A stretch of DNA of 64,000 nucleotides. Origin: Mesorhizobium_K quangtriensis (GTDB taxonomy: Bacteria; Pseudomonadota; Alphaproteobacteria; Rhizobiales; Rhizobiaceae). A program made the position numbers and the translations under genes. A model generated the notes under the pieces. The model did no database searches. It saw only the letters and a list, made by a program, of their open reading frames with translations, and was not told where the DNA came from. The stretch spans positions 62,001-126,000 of the forward strand of contig NZ_JBEBMF010000005.1 of NCBI RefSeq assembly GCF_040081925.1. Reading direction: 5' to 3'. This document shows positions 34,003 through 43,400 of this stretch, one piece after another. Each line of letters begins with the position of its first letter. Within the stretch, counting starts at the first letter, position 1.

Positions 34003-34928
34003 TACGCTGCCTCCCGCTCTGCGGCTTCCGCCGGCTGGAGACCATGCAGGAACGCGGCGGCGCGCTGCGCGTGTGCGGCGGCCTGGAAGACCGCGCGCTT
34101 GTCGCCCTGCAGGACGGTGAGCCACGATTCCACGTAGCTTGCGTGGTCGGGCCGCGGTTCGAGCTCGGGCACGATGCCGAGGTCGGCGCAGATCAGCGCA
34201 GATCCGATTTCGGCGACGAGCTCCTCGCGCGCGCGTTCGCTGCGATCCTTCGCATAACGGCTGAGGTCGCGCCCCACGCGGCGCGAATCCGCCGTCCAAT
34301 GGACATGCTCGTGGCTCAGCACCGCCACGTACGATGCAGCGTCGCGAAACGTTTCGAACGGCGGCATCTGGATGTGATCGGTTGACGGCGCGTAGAAGGC
34401 CCGCGCGCCGCCATGCCGGATCACCGAGCCGGTATTGGCGAAGAAGCGATCGGCATGATCGATCCGCTGGATCGGATCGATCGTCGGCGCCAGCTGCCGG
34501 TAGAAGTGGTCGGGCAGTCCGGCGATCTGCTCGACGTTGAAGACCGAATAGGTCTTCAGGAACGGGATGTCGCGCTCGACCTCGCCGCCATTGCCGTCGG
34601 TCTCCGTCCGGGTGAAACGGCTTGCATAGATGACGGTCGCACCTGACTCGCCCTTGCGGACATGAGCGTCGAGCTCGATTGCCTGCTTGAACGTCATCCA
34701 GGTCGGCGAGGTGAAACCGCGCGCGAGCGCTTCCGACCAGAGCAGCAGCACGTTCATGCCACTGTAAGGTTCGCCGTTGTGGCGCAGCGGCCGCGTGATG
34801 CGCCGTCCCGCGTGGCCGGCGCTCCATGGCTGGATCCAGGGCCGAACACCGTTTTCGAGATCCGCGACGATACGATCGGTGATGCGCGCGTAGATGTCGG
34901 CCCGTGAGCCTTCTTTCTTCTCAGTCAT
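34002..34928 (-). CDS. ardC: ArdC-type anti-restriction protein with zincin domain
   Basis: 308-aa protein from the ATG at 34928 (MTEKKEGSRADIYARITDRI), preceded by GGAGG at about 10 nt. The N-terminal half is the ArdC ssDNA-binding domain (PWIQPWSAGHAGRRITRPLR, then YSGMNVLLLWSEALARGF). The C-terminal half is a metallopeptidase-like domain with YVAVLSHEHVHWTADSRR (HExxH) and the downstream Glu in REELVAEIGSALICADLGI. ArdC proteins protect incoming conjugative DNA from restriction and sometimes Cas9. Its presence marks this block as transferable DNA. Coupled to the PP-loop gene. Confidence 0.9.
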   Translation of the reverse strand: MTEKKEGSRADIYARITDRIVADLENGVRPWIQPWSAGHAGRRITRPLRHNGEPYSGMNVLLLWSEALARGFTSPTWMTFKQAIELDAHVRKGESGATVIYASRFTRTETDGNGGEVERDIPFLKTYSVFNVEQIAGLPDHFYRQLAPTIDPIQRIDHADRFFANTGSVIRHGGARAFYAPSTDHIQMPPFETFRDAASYVAVLSHEHVHWTADSRRVGRDLSRYAKDRSERAREELVAEIGSALICADLGIVPELEPRPDHASYVESWLTVLQGDKRAVFQAAAHAQRAAAFLHGLQPAEAAEREAA

Positions 34929-35196
34929 TTTCCTGAACCTCCGTTTGGAGGTCGCGCCCATCGCGACCCCGTTACGGCGGTCCATCGCCAGGGAATTCAG
35001 GGGAGCGGCGCACCCTTGGGCCGCAACGAAGTGGAGGGCGGCGAAGCCGCTGCGCCGGGCCCCGGCCCTGGCAGGACCAAAAGCCGGACGGGCGTCGCGA
35101 TGCGCACCGCCTCATTTTCTCCATTCCATCTTCTTGAGGAGCGGCCGCATGGCGGTCGTCGCCGCCGTCGTGCGCCGCGGCAGCGGCAGCGACACG

Positions 35197-35222
35197 AAAA
35201 AGGGGCCGGCCCCATCGGGGCC
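35197..35222 (-). terminator. Intrinsic terminator after the 195-aa gene
   Basis: Read on the minus strand: GGCCCC-GAT-GGGGCC, a second short GGCCCC, then TTTTT (complement of 35197-35201). A GC stem plus T-run fits rho-independent termination of the leftward backbone transcript before ardC. The rest of 34929-35276 is GC-rich and shows no gene. Confidence 0.65.
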
Positions 35223-35246
35223 AGCCCAGCGTCGTGGTATCGAAGA

Positions 35247-35270
35247 CGGGCGAGGCCGAAGCCTCGCCCG
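35247..35270 (-). terminator. Ten-bp stem hairpin with TTCG loop
   Basis: A perfect stem CGGGCGAGGC / GCCTCGCCCG with a 4-nt loop that reads TTCG on the minus strand. It lies 6 nt beyond the stop of the 195-aa gene. UUCG-capped stems are very stable, so this is probably a 3'-end stabiliser or part of a tandem terminator with 35197-35222. Confidence 0.55.
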
Positions 35271-35276
35271 GTGCCA

Positions 35277-35864
35277 TCAGCCGAAGGCCGCCAGCTGCAT
35301 TTCGGCCGCCTTGCGATCGAGCGTGTGGCCGGGATTTTCGACCGGGCGCTCGAAGGGCTTCCAGCGCTCGCCGACGACGTGCTCGTAGGCCGCGACGGCA
35401 CCCTCGGCCGCCATGCGCAGGGCGTGCGACTGCAAGGCCATGTCAGCGGCGAACTCGCGCTTGCGCTGCGCGGTGCTGTCGAAACCGACGGGACCGTCGA
35501 GGTCCTCGTCGCGCAGGTCGTTGGACGCCTTGGCCGTCGCATCGCGGGCCTCGGTCACCGCGCGGCTGTAGAACTGGCCGGCGCCGTGCGCGGAGCCGAC
35601 ATAGGCGCCGACGATCCGCTGCAGATGAATCTGCATCGCTCTCTCGCCGAGGCCTTCGCTCAGGCTGTCGGCCGTCTCGACGATCATGCGCTGATGGAGA
35701 TCGCGGATCCCGTCGCTGTCGAGAACGGGAAGACCGAAGCTCTCGGAGATGAGCGTCGCCTGGGCGGCGTCGGGGCAGGCAAGCCTGACCATTTCGAGCG
35801 TGGTGCTCTTGCGGAGCTGGACGACCTTCGCGGGCTGACGTTGGGTGCGAGCGGCTTTGGTCAT
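35277..35864 (-). CDS. Conserved mobile-element protein of unknown function, 195 aa
   Basis: Starts MTKAARTQRQPAKVVQLRKS at 35864 after an AGGAAG ribosome site; the longer upstream frame is proline/arginine-rich noise. Mostly helical, with LGERAMQIHLQRIVGAYVGS, SAHGAGQFYSRAVTEARDAT and a C-terminal EHVVGERWKPFERPVENPGH. No catalytic motif or membrane segment is seen. I recognise no named domain. It is probably a plasmid or ICE backbone protein, judging by its place between ParB-region genes and ardC. Confidence 0.7.
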   Translation of the reverse strand: MTKAARTQRQPAKVVQLRKSTTLEMVRLACPDAAQATLISESFGLPVLDSDGIRDLHQRMIVETADSLSEGLGERAMQIHLQRIVGAYVGSAHGAGQFYSRAVTEARDATAKASNDLRDEDLDGPVGFDSTAQRKREFAADMALQSHALRMAAEGAVAAYEHVVGERWKPFERPVENPGHTLDRKAAEMQLAAFG

Positions 35865-36646
35865 GAGAACTTCCTTTCCTTCGGTTCGCCTGAAGGCCCG
35901 GATCGGCTCCTGCCGGTCCTCCCTTCGGGTGCGATCGACCGAAACCGGCGGAATGACGGGCGTTTCAGGGTCCGGGGCGGCCGGATCGAGCGGAGCGGGT
36001 TTGCGCGCAAGCAGGGCTTCCAGCCCTCGCGCGGCGCGCGGGCCCGCTGTGCCGAGATCGGCAGCTCCGGCCGCAACGCGGCGCGGCACGCGGCCTTGAA
36101 GCGACCGGCCGCCGGTTTAAGAGCGCAACAAAACCCGAGGGGAGGCCGGCGGGCCGGAACGCCCATCAACAAGCGAAACCGACAGGTAAGGACCTCATGT
36201 ACCCGCCGCACCCCACCACCAGGCCGCCGGCCGCGACGCATGACACCCGCCGGACCGTCCGGCCGCTTTCGCGACGTCCTGGCACATCATCGCAGACGAC
36301 CGGCACTCTCTCCCGGCTGCGCCCACGCACACGACTCCAGCGCCAGTCGTCTCGCCGGGTGCCTGATTGGAGGTTTCCACGAGGCGGATGCATTCCATCA
36401 TCGGCAAGGTCGCCGCCGGCGTTGGATGTTCTCGGCCGCGGACCAGACGCCGGCGCAGGCCAGTTGATTCCAACCTTGCCCAGGCGTCGACCGGATAGCG
36501 TCAGGGAGCGACAGCCCGCGCTCCCTCGTGCGCCGTTGACAATGGCCGGAGCGCGCCGTGCTGGCGGCGTGGGCTCTCTGCTCGACCCGCACGCCCTCGG
36601 ATGCCGATCATCGCAAGATCGACGCGCCGGTTTCCGGCCACAGCGC
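35865..36646. other. 782-bp GC-rich gap without a convincing gene
   Basis: Open frames on both strands here translate into arginine/proline-rich sequence typical of antisense or non-coding high-GC DNA, and none has a good ribosome site. Nothing resembling an origin, tRNA or repeat array was seen. It may hold the promoter of the 195-aa gene near 35900. Confidence 0.5.
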
Positions 36647-37030
36647 CTATGCCGGGCCGGCAGCATGATGATCCACCGTCGTGCTGATGCACGCGTGGCG
36701 GCCAGCGGGTCGGCCGTCTTCGATACCAAGGCGCCGCCGCAGCGCCTCGATTGCATGGTCCTGCCGCGCGAGCTTTCGCGCCAAGGCGTCGATTTCCGGT
36801 TGGCGCTCCGCCGTGAGCGCCGCCAGGCTCGCGCGATACCGCTCGAGGAAAGCACCCGGATCCGGCGGCTTGCCGCGACGATACCCGGACTGCCTGCGGC
36901 CGAGCGACGGGATCAGCGCGGTCATCCTCCGCGTGATCTGCCGATCGATCATGTCGAGCTGGCGCTGCGTCTGTCGCCGTGCTTCCTCCATGCGGTGGAG
37001 AAGATGACGACGATTGGAGGAGGGGATCAT
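36647..37030 (-). CDS. Small helical protein coupled to the DUF7007 gene
   Basis: 127-aa product from the ATG at 37030, which overlaps the DUF7007 stop as ATGA. Residues 10-105 are strongly helical and charged (HRMEEARRQTQRQLDMIDRQ, then LARKLARQDHAIEALRRRLG) and probably form a coiled coil. The function is unknown. A longer frame reading back into the DUF7007 gene is its shadow. The tight coupling is the main support. Confidence 0.65.
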   Translation of the reverse strand: MIPSSNRRHLLHRMEEARRQTQRQLDMIDRQITRRMTALIPSLGRRQSGYRRGKPPDPGAFLERYRASLAALTAERQPEIDALARKLARQDHAIEALRRRLGIEDGRPAGRHACISTTVDHHAAGPA

Positions 37031-37914
37031 GCCTCCCTCCCTGGCTGCCAGCCGATAAAGTCCGACTCGCCGCCATAGACGTGGTGGCGAGCGAGATCGA
37101 CCACGAAGCCGAAGCGGCCGACGCGATATTCGTCCGAGGGGACGAGGAAGCGGCGCTCCTCGGTCCCAAAGCCCCGCTTGCCGCCCGGCGTCGCGACGAC
37201 CTCGACAAAGCCCGCGACCTGCTTCGACGTGATCGCCGAGATCACGATCCAGTCGTTGGCATGGGCGGCTTCGAAGGCCCGGCGATCCTTCTCGTGCGAT
37301 TCGCCCGGCATGAGGATGGTGCCGAAGATCGCCTCCCAGGCATCGGGCCAGCTGTCCTTGATGGTCCGCTCCGCACAGCGACGCTCGAAGGCGGTGAAGA
37401 GATGCGGAAAGGTGATCGCGACGATCGCCCACTCGGCATCTTCCTCGTACCATCCGCCGGCCGAGCGCAGCATGCGATGGACCTTGCGGTTTCGCTCGGC
37501 CGAAAGCTTGAAGCCGCCATGCCCGGCAGTCGAATGCGACGTGACACCCTCGGCGTAGATCGTTGCACCCTGTGAGGTGCCCCACGGCGTATGGGCACGC
37601 GAATATTCCTCCACACGGGCGAGCATCTTGCGCTCGCGCTGATGTTCGGCGTTTTCGAGCACGCGCGCGCGAAACGCCGCCTCGTCGGCGAGCTCGCCTG
37701 AGTGCCCGTAGAAATCGGCGCGCGTCCACTCGCCCATCGGTCGCGAGAGCCTCCACGCGGTGACGAGATAGTGCCGATCGTCGCGCGCCATCGCCATGGC
37801 GAACGCCGTGTCGCCGACGAGCGCGACAGGCATACCGTCGGCGCTGCGACCGAAAAATACCCCCGGACATCCGGGGGTCTCGGTTTGAGGATGGGCAGGG
37901 GAGGGGGCGTTCAT
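37027..37914 (-). CDS. DUF7007 domain protein
   Basis: 295-aa protein typical of plasmid and ICE backbones in alphaproteobacteria. Recognisable segments are PWGTSQGATIYAEGVTSHST, AGHGGFKLSAERNRKVH and GGWYEEDAEWAIVAITFPHL. No catalytic residues are known for the family. The ATG has GGGGAGGA upstream and overlaps the 158-aa gene by 4 bp; the stop overlaps the coiled-coil gene by 4 bp. The three are one unit. Confidence 0.8.
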   Translation of the reverse strand: MNAPSPAHPQTETPGCPGVFFGRSADGMPVALVGDTAFAMAMARDDRHYLVTAWRLSRPMGEWTRADFYGHSGELADEAAFRARVLENAEHQRERKMLARVEEYSRAHTPWGTSQGATIYAEGVTSHSTAGHGGFKLSAERNRKVHRMLRSAGGWYEEDAEWAIVAITFPHLFTAFERRCAERTIKDSWPDAWEAIFGTILMPGESHEKDRRAFEAAHANDWIVISAITSKQVAGFVEVVATPGGKRGFGTEERRFLVPSDEYRVGRFGFVVDLARHHVYGGESDFIGWQPGREA

Positions 37915-38387
37915 GCCGCGGTCCTCCCCTCGACGATGTCGGCGCCGACCTCGTCGGCCGTCACCTCATGGAGCACGGCGCGCGGATAGTCGTGGCGCGT
38001 CAGCCACTCGCGGGCATCGGTCTCGTGTGTTGCGAGATAGACCAGTTCAGCGTCGTCGCCGGCGCGATCGAAGACGCGGACCGATCCGATCGCCGGGCGC
38101 TCGACGATGGTGAACGTCAGCGACGAGTCGAGAGAGAACGTCCGATGGACGCGGATCGCAATGACACCGCCAGCGCCATGGTCGGCCTCGTGCAGGGTGA
38201 AGCATGCCGAGAGCGATAGGTTGCCGACGCCGCGCCCCCCCTGCTTGCGGATCAGCCGGCCGCGACTGTTGCTGGTCTGCCATGTGGCCAGCTTCTTGTT
38301 GAAGCGCGCCGGCGGCTGCGGCGTTCCGTCGGACCAGGCGACGATGGACCCGATCGGTGCGTTGTCGACGATTGTGTGCGCGGACAT
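37911..38387 (-). CDS. Mobile-element protein of unknown function, 158 aa
   Basis: Starts MSAHTIVDNAPIGSIVAWSD with AAGGAGG 6 nt upstream. Contains PPARFNKKLATWQTSNSRGR and a beta-rich middle. No known domain is recognised. First gene of a three-gene coupled unit with the DUF7007 gene. The coding call rests on the ribosome site and overlap. Confidence 0.7.
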   Translation of the reverse strand: MSAHTIVDNAPIGSIVAWSDGTPQPPARFNKKLATWQTSNSRGRLIRKQGGRGVGNLSLSACFTLHEADHGAGGVIAIRVHRTFSLDSSLTFTIVERPAIGSVRVFDRAGDDAELVYLATHETDAREWLTRHDYPRAVLHEVTADEVGADIVEGRTAA

Positions 38388-38476
38388 GGTGTCCTCCTTG
38401 GATTGCGCGGGTGTGGAAACGACACCGCCGCCGGAGACCGGCGGCGGCGAACCATTCGAAACGGTGGGGGGCGGCG

Positions 38477-40156
38477 CTACTCGGCCGCTTCGCGGAAGGC
38501 CTCGGCGTCCTCGCCGAAACCGCCCTCGCCGATGTCGGCGATATCCTCGTCTGCCTCGTCCTCGTCAGCCGCGACCGCGCGGGAGGACAGCCAGTCGGAC
38601 AGCTTCGCCGGATCGGGGGCGAAGAGTGCGTTGGGATGGACAAAATGCCCCTCCTTGTAATGCTCGACGAGAGCTGCGCGCGTGTCCTTCACGCGCTGGC
38701 GCGGCAGGACCGGCGTGTCCTTGCACGAGCCTTCGAGCGCCGGCCGCGACAGGCACGAGAGGAAATCCTCCGTGCCCATGTTCGGCAGGAATGCGTCGGC
38801 GCCGATCATCTCGCCCGCGATGCGCGCGACGATGCCGCTGTTGGTGGCGTTTTCCCGGCACGAGAAGACGTCGACCAGCATGGTGCGGGCCGCAACACGC
38901 AGCGTGTCCATGTCGAATGCGAGCTTGCCGTCGGCGTCGAACAGCACCGCCGCGTTCTTCGCCAGCCGGCTGTGGCCGTAGTAGACACCGCCGCTCCCCG
39001 TCGTCACCGAGACGTTCTGGCCGGCGAAGGCGAGGATCAGTAGCGCCATCAGCGCATCATCCTCGATCGGCGCGCGGCCGAGCGCTTCGCGCAGCGCATC
39101 GGTGCGGTAGTCGCCAATCATCTCGACGCCCTTGCGGGTCACGTCGGGACGCGGCTTCGCCACTTCCCCGACGTCTTCCGGGGCGTTGTCGGTGCTGCTC
39201 GCGCCCTTGCCGCCCTTCGGCTTCTTCGCTTCGGGCATGCGGTAATGCACGCTCTGGACGCGACCTTCGCGGTCGAGGTACATCGCGGTCCAATCGGACT
39301 TGGTCGGCTTACCGTAGACGCGCTCGGCCTTCGGCGGCAGCTTCACCTCGCCCCAGTTCGTGGTTTCGGCGATGACGCCCTTCTTGGGCAGGTTCGCCGT
39401 CATCCACTCCTGTTGCGCGCCGAGGAAGCCCTCGACATTCGTGGTGTAGCGGCTGTCCTCGTCGGCCGGAGCAAACAGGTCCTCGACCCACTGGATGCCG
39501 TAGGCCTGGGCCAGATCGTCGCCGAAGCTCGCATGACGCGCATACATGCGGGTCTTCTGCAGCCCCTGCGCCACGCTCCACCAGGAGACCTGCGGATCGC
39601 CCTTCGACGGCTTGTGCTTCTTCCAGACCTCCTTCTGCTCGTCGAGCGAAGCCGCCGCGATGGTGCGCAGTTGCTGCTCGTTCGGCATGTCGCCCTTGGC
39701 CATGTGATCGAGCATCGCCGGCAGGACGTTGGCGAGCAGCCGCAGCTTCTTGATCTGGCGCACGGGAAGCGCGAGCGCCACGCCGATCGCCTCCTCGGTC
39801 CAGCCGAGCGCGACGAGGCGCTCGATCGCACGCCACTGATCGACCGGGTTCATGGGATCGAAGGCGATGTTCGTCACCATCGATCGCATGGCGCCGTTGT
39901 CGTTGGACGCCTCGTCGACGAGCACGTCGATTTCCTCAAGACCCGCCGCGATCGCCTGCTTCACGCGGCGATGTCCGGCATTGATGATGTAGCCGTTGCC
40001 GCCGCCGGCTTCGGGCGTGATGACAGGTGGCTGGACGATGCCGACCGCCTTGATCGTGGCGAGCAGCAGCGCGTCGGCCTGCGGCGTCGATTTCGTCTGG
40101 CGCAGGGGATCAGGATTTTCCTTCAGCGCACGCGGATCGACCTTGATGAGTTGCAT
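38477..40156 (-). CDS. ParB/RepB/Spo0J-family protein
   Basis: 559-aa protein. Residues 1-95 form the ParB N-terminal nuclease/CTPase-type fold (LLATIKAVGIVQPPVITPEA, then YIINAGHRRVKQAIAAGLEE with the GHRR motif). Residues 105-160 form the helix-turn-helix region (ALGWTEEAIGVALALPVRQI). The remaining about 350 residues are not typical of chromosomal ParB and end in an acidic tail (ADEDEADEDIADIGEGGFGE). There is no parA neighbour, so it may be a plasmid/ICE ParB-like DNA-binding protein rather than a partition factor. AGGAG precedes the ATG. Confidence 0.88.
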   Translation of the reverse strand: MQLIKVDPRALKENPDPLRQTKSTPQADALLLATIKAVGIVQPPVITPEAGGGNGYIINAGHRRVKQAIAAGLEEIDVLVDEASNDNGAMRSMVTNIAFDPMNPVDQWRAIERLVALGWTEEAIGVALALPVRQIKKLRLLANVLPAMLDHMAKGDMPNEQQLRTIAAASLDEQKEVWKKHKPSKGDPQVSWWSVAQGLQKTRMYARHASFGDDLAQAYGIQWVEDLFAPADEDSRYTTNVEGFLGAQQEWMTANLPKKGVIAETTNWGEVKLPPKAERVYGKPTKSDWTAMYLDREGRVQSVHYRMPEAKKPKGGKGASSTDNAPEDVGEVAKPRPDVTRKGVEMIGDYRTDALREALGRAPIEDDALMALLILAFAGQNVSVTTGSGGVYYGHSRLAKNAAVLFDADGKLAFDMDTLRVAARTMLVDVFSCRENATNSGIVARIAGEMIGADAFLPNMGTEDFLSCLSRPALEGSCKDTPVLPRQRVKDTRAALVEHYKEGHFVHPNALFAPDPAKLSDWLSSRAVAADEDEADEDIADIGEGGFGEDAEAFREAAE

Positions 40157-40416
40157 GGGAACGCTCCTTTTTGGGGTTTCGGACCGGCGCTGCCGGCCCT
40201 TTCTCGTCTTCTTCCCGAAGACACCCCCCGGCCCGCGGAGCGGGCGGGCCGGTGCAACTGCGGCCGAGCATCCCTGCCCGGCAGGACCAGCAGGGCCAAA
40301 GCCCTGCGCAGGACGACGGGCCGGGATCGCGCAGGCGGCGGTTGAGCTTCAGCGTCGACGGCCCGCCCGATCTGCGAGCGGGCATTTCTCCCTTCTTTTC
40401 CTCTCCCTTTTCCATT

Positions 40417-43400
40417 TCAGGCGGCCACCGCCATCTCGCCGCCGCTTCCGTCATCCTCCGCCAGAGCCTTCTCCACGTCAGCGAGCTGCCGGCGCTTGTC
40501 GGCGAGCTCGCTCGCGAACGCGAATTCACCGCCGTCGCGCGATGCGTAGGACGCCAACCGCCGCCGGGCATCGGCAAGGCGCTGGGACATGCGCTCGCGT
40601 TCACCCTCGAAGTCGTCGATCGCGTGCTCGAGGCGGGCGATCGCGCCGAGCGGCGTCACCGTCACCGGCAGCTCGATCTCGTAGTCGGCGCCGGTTCGCT
40701 GCAGCATCGTGGTGTAGCGGTAGCCATCGCGGCCGAAGCGCTCGCCGCTATATTCAAGGTCGAAGCCGCCGATCGATGCGATCACGCTCTCGCCCTCCTG
40801 CTGAAGCTGGACCAGCGTCAGAATCTCCTTCAGGAGCGCCCGGCCTGCGAGCTTGCGCTCTGCGTGCGTGTCGCCCGTCACCGTCATGGTGAAGGCGTCG
40901 CCCGAGGTCGGGATGCGACGCGCGATGTCCTCGCCGATCTCACCGATGCGGCGCGTCGAATATTCGATGTCGCGTTCGGCGTCGCGAGTCTGGCGGCGCA
41001 CCGCGTGCTGATCGTCGATATGGGCAGCGCGCAACCGTTCGAGCCGCGCGATATCGGCTTCGAGGCCGGCCTTTTGCATCAGGCGCGGATCACCCGACGC
41101 GATCGCCTTGGCCATTGCGAACTGATTGGCCTGGCTCTCGCCCATATCCTCGAGCCGGCGGATCGAGGTGTCGCCGGAAAGGGCCGCCGCGATGAAGCGG
41201 GCCTTACGCTCGTTGTTCTGCCACATCTGCGCGTCTAGCGAGCCCTCGGTCGCATAGGCGAAGATATAGACCTCGTCGTGCTGGTTGCCCTGGCGCACGA
41301 TGCGGCCCTCGCGCTGCTCGATCTGCGACGGCAGCCACGGCACATCGAGGTGATGCAAGGCCTTCAGGCGCAGCTGCGCGTTGACACCGGTCCCCATCGT
41401 GTCCGAGCTGCCGATCAGGAAGCGGACCTTGCCGGCGCGCACGTCGCCGAAGAGACGTTGCTTCGCCTCGGACTTCTTGAAATCCTGCATGAAGGCGATT
41501 TCGGACGCCGGTACGCCCATGCGGACGAGCTCGTCGCGGATCCAGCGGTAGGCCGAGAAGCCACGCGACTTCTCGACACTGATGGTGCCGAGGTCGGAGA
41601 AGATCATCTGCGCCGCGCCGGGCAGTTCGAACGGCTTGCCGTCGGAGCGGACATAGGTGCGCTCGGCAGTGTCGCGCCAGATGCGGAAGGCGTTGCCGAC
41701 GAGTTGGTTCAGCTTGTTTTCGGCTTCGTTGTCATTGTCCGGGTCGACCAGGCGCAGATCGATCGCCGCATGCCGGCCATCGGTGATGACTGACAGGAGA
41801 ATGTCGTCGCCGGGCTCGGGTGCGCGGTCGCGTTCCTCGATCGCCTTGATGCGTTCGCCCAGCAACGTCTGGTAGCGTTTGAACGCCGCCGACGGCTTCG
41901 CGGTGAGGATCTGCCGCTTGCCGGTCGAGATCGCCGGCACCTTGACGTATTGGCGCAGGTCCTCCGGCATGACGACGTCTGCAAAAGAGCGGAACATCGC
42001 GATCAGCTCCGGCACGTTGACGAAGGTCGCGAAGCGCGTGACTGGCTTGTATTTTCCCGACGGCTGCAATTCGAGCTCGGTCGTCACGTCGCCGAAGGTC
42101 GTCGCCCAAGCATCGAACTCGTGGAGGCCGCGCTCGCTCAGCGCCGCGTAGCCGAGGTAGCGCTGCACCGAGAACATCTCGCCGAGTGTGTTGGTGATCG
42201 GGGTGCCGGACGCGAGCACGAGCGCACGGCCCGGATTCTTCATCTCGACGTAGCGCGACTTGACGAACAGATCCCAAGCGCGCTGCGAGCCGTTCGGATC
42301 GACGCCCTTCAACGTCGACATGTTGGTCGCGAAGGAAAGCTTGCGGAACTCCTGCGCCTCGTCGACGATGATCTGGTCGATGCCGATCTCGGAGATGGTG
42401 AGCAGGTCGTCGTTGCGCGTCGACAGCGCCTCGAGCCTCTCCTTCAGGCCCTCCTTGAGCCTTTCGAGCCGCTTGCGCGAGACGCGATCGTCGTTTTCGA
42501 CCTTGGTCAGCAGCGTCTCGTAGAGCTCCAGCTCGTCCTGAATCATCTGTTGCTCGAATGCCGATGGCACCGAGATGAAGCGGAAAGCCGAATGGGTGAT
42601 GATGATCGCGTCCCAGGTCGCGGTCGCCGCGCGCGACAGGAAGCGGTGGCGCTTGTCCTTGCTGAAATTGGTCTCGTCCGCGACCAGGATCCGTGCGTTC
42701 GGATAAAGTGCGAGGAATTCGCGCGCCGCCTGCGCGAGGCAATGGCCCGGCACGACGAGCATCGCCTTGGCGATGAGTCCGAGCCGGCGCTGCTCCATGA
42801 CGGCGGAGGCCATCGTCATGGTTTTGCCGGCGCCGACGGCGTGCGCGAGATAGGTCGAGCCCGCCGATATGATCCGCCAGATGCCGCGTTTCTGATGCCC
42901 ATAAAGAGAAAAGGCGCCAGAGGCGCCCGGTAGCTTCAGGTGCGATCCGTCGAAGGCGCGTGGAGCGATGTTGTTGAAGCGGTCGTTGTAGACGCGCGCC
43001 AGACGGTCAGTGCGGTCGGGATCGGACCAGATCCAGCGCTGGAATTCGTCCTTGATCTTTTGCAGCTTCGTCTTCGCCGCCTCGGTGTCGACGACGTTGA
43101 GGACCCGCCGTTCGCTGTCGCCGTCCTTCACGGTGTCGAAGATCTGCGGCACGCGGCTGTTCAGCGCGTCGGCGACGAGCTCGCCCGCGTGGCGCCGATC
43201 GGTGCCCCATTCGGATGTGCCGGCCGCCATCCAGCCGAGCTGGCGCGCCTCCACCGTCCACGAGGCGAGCTCGGGCATGTGGTGGATCTTGATGTCGCCG
43301 CCCATCGTCTCCTTGACGAAAGCGACGACGTCGGCGGCCGGAATCCACGGCGCGCCGAGCCGCGCCGTGATGTCGGACGGACTGAGATCGGCGGGCTGGA

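Noticed and set aside
34003..34827. N-terminal extension of the PP-loop protein
   Set aside because: Reads through ardC in another frame and is Arg-rich; the ATG at 34002 coupled to the ardC stop is the natural start.
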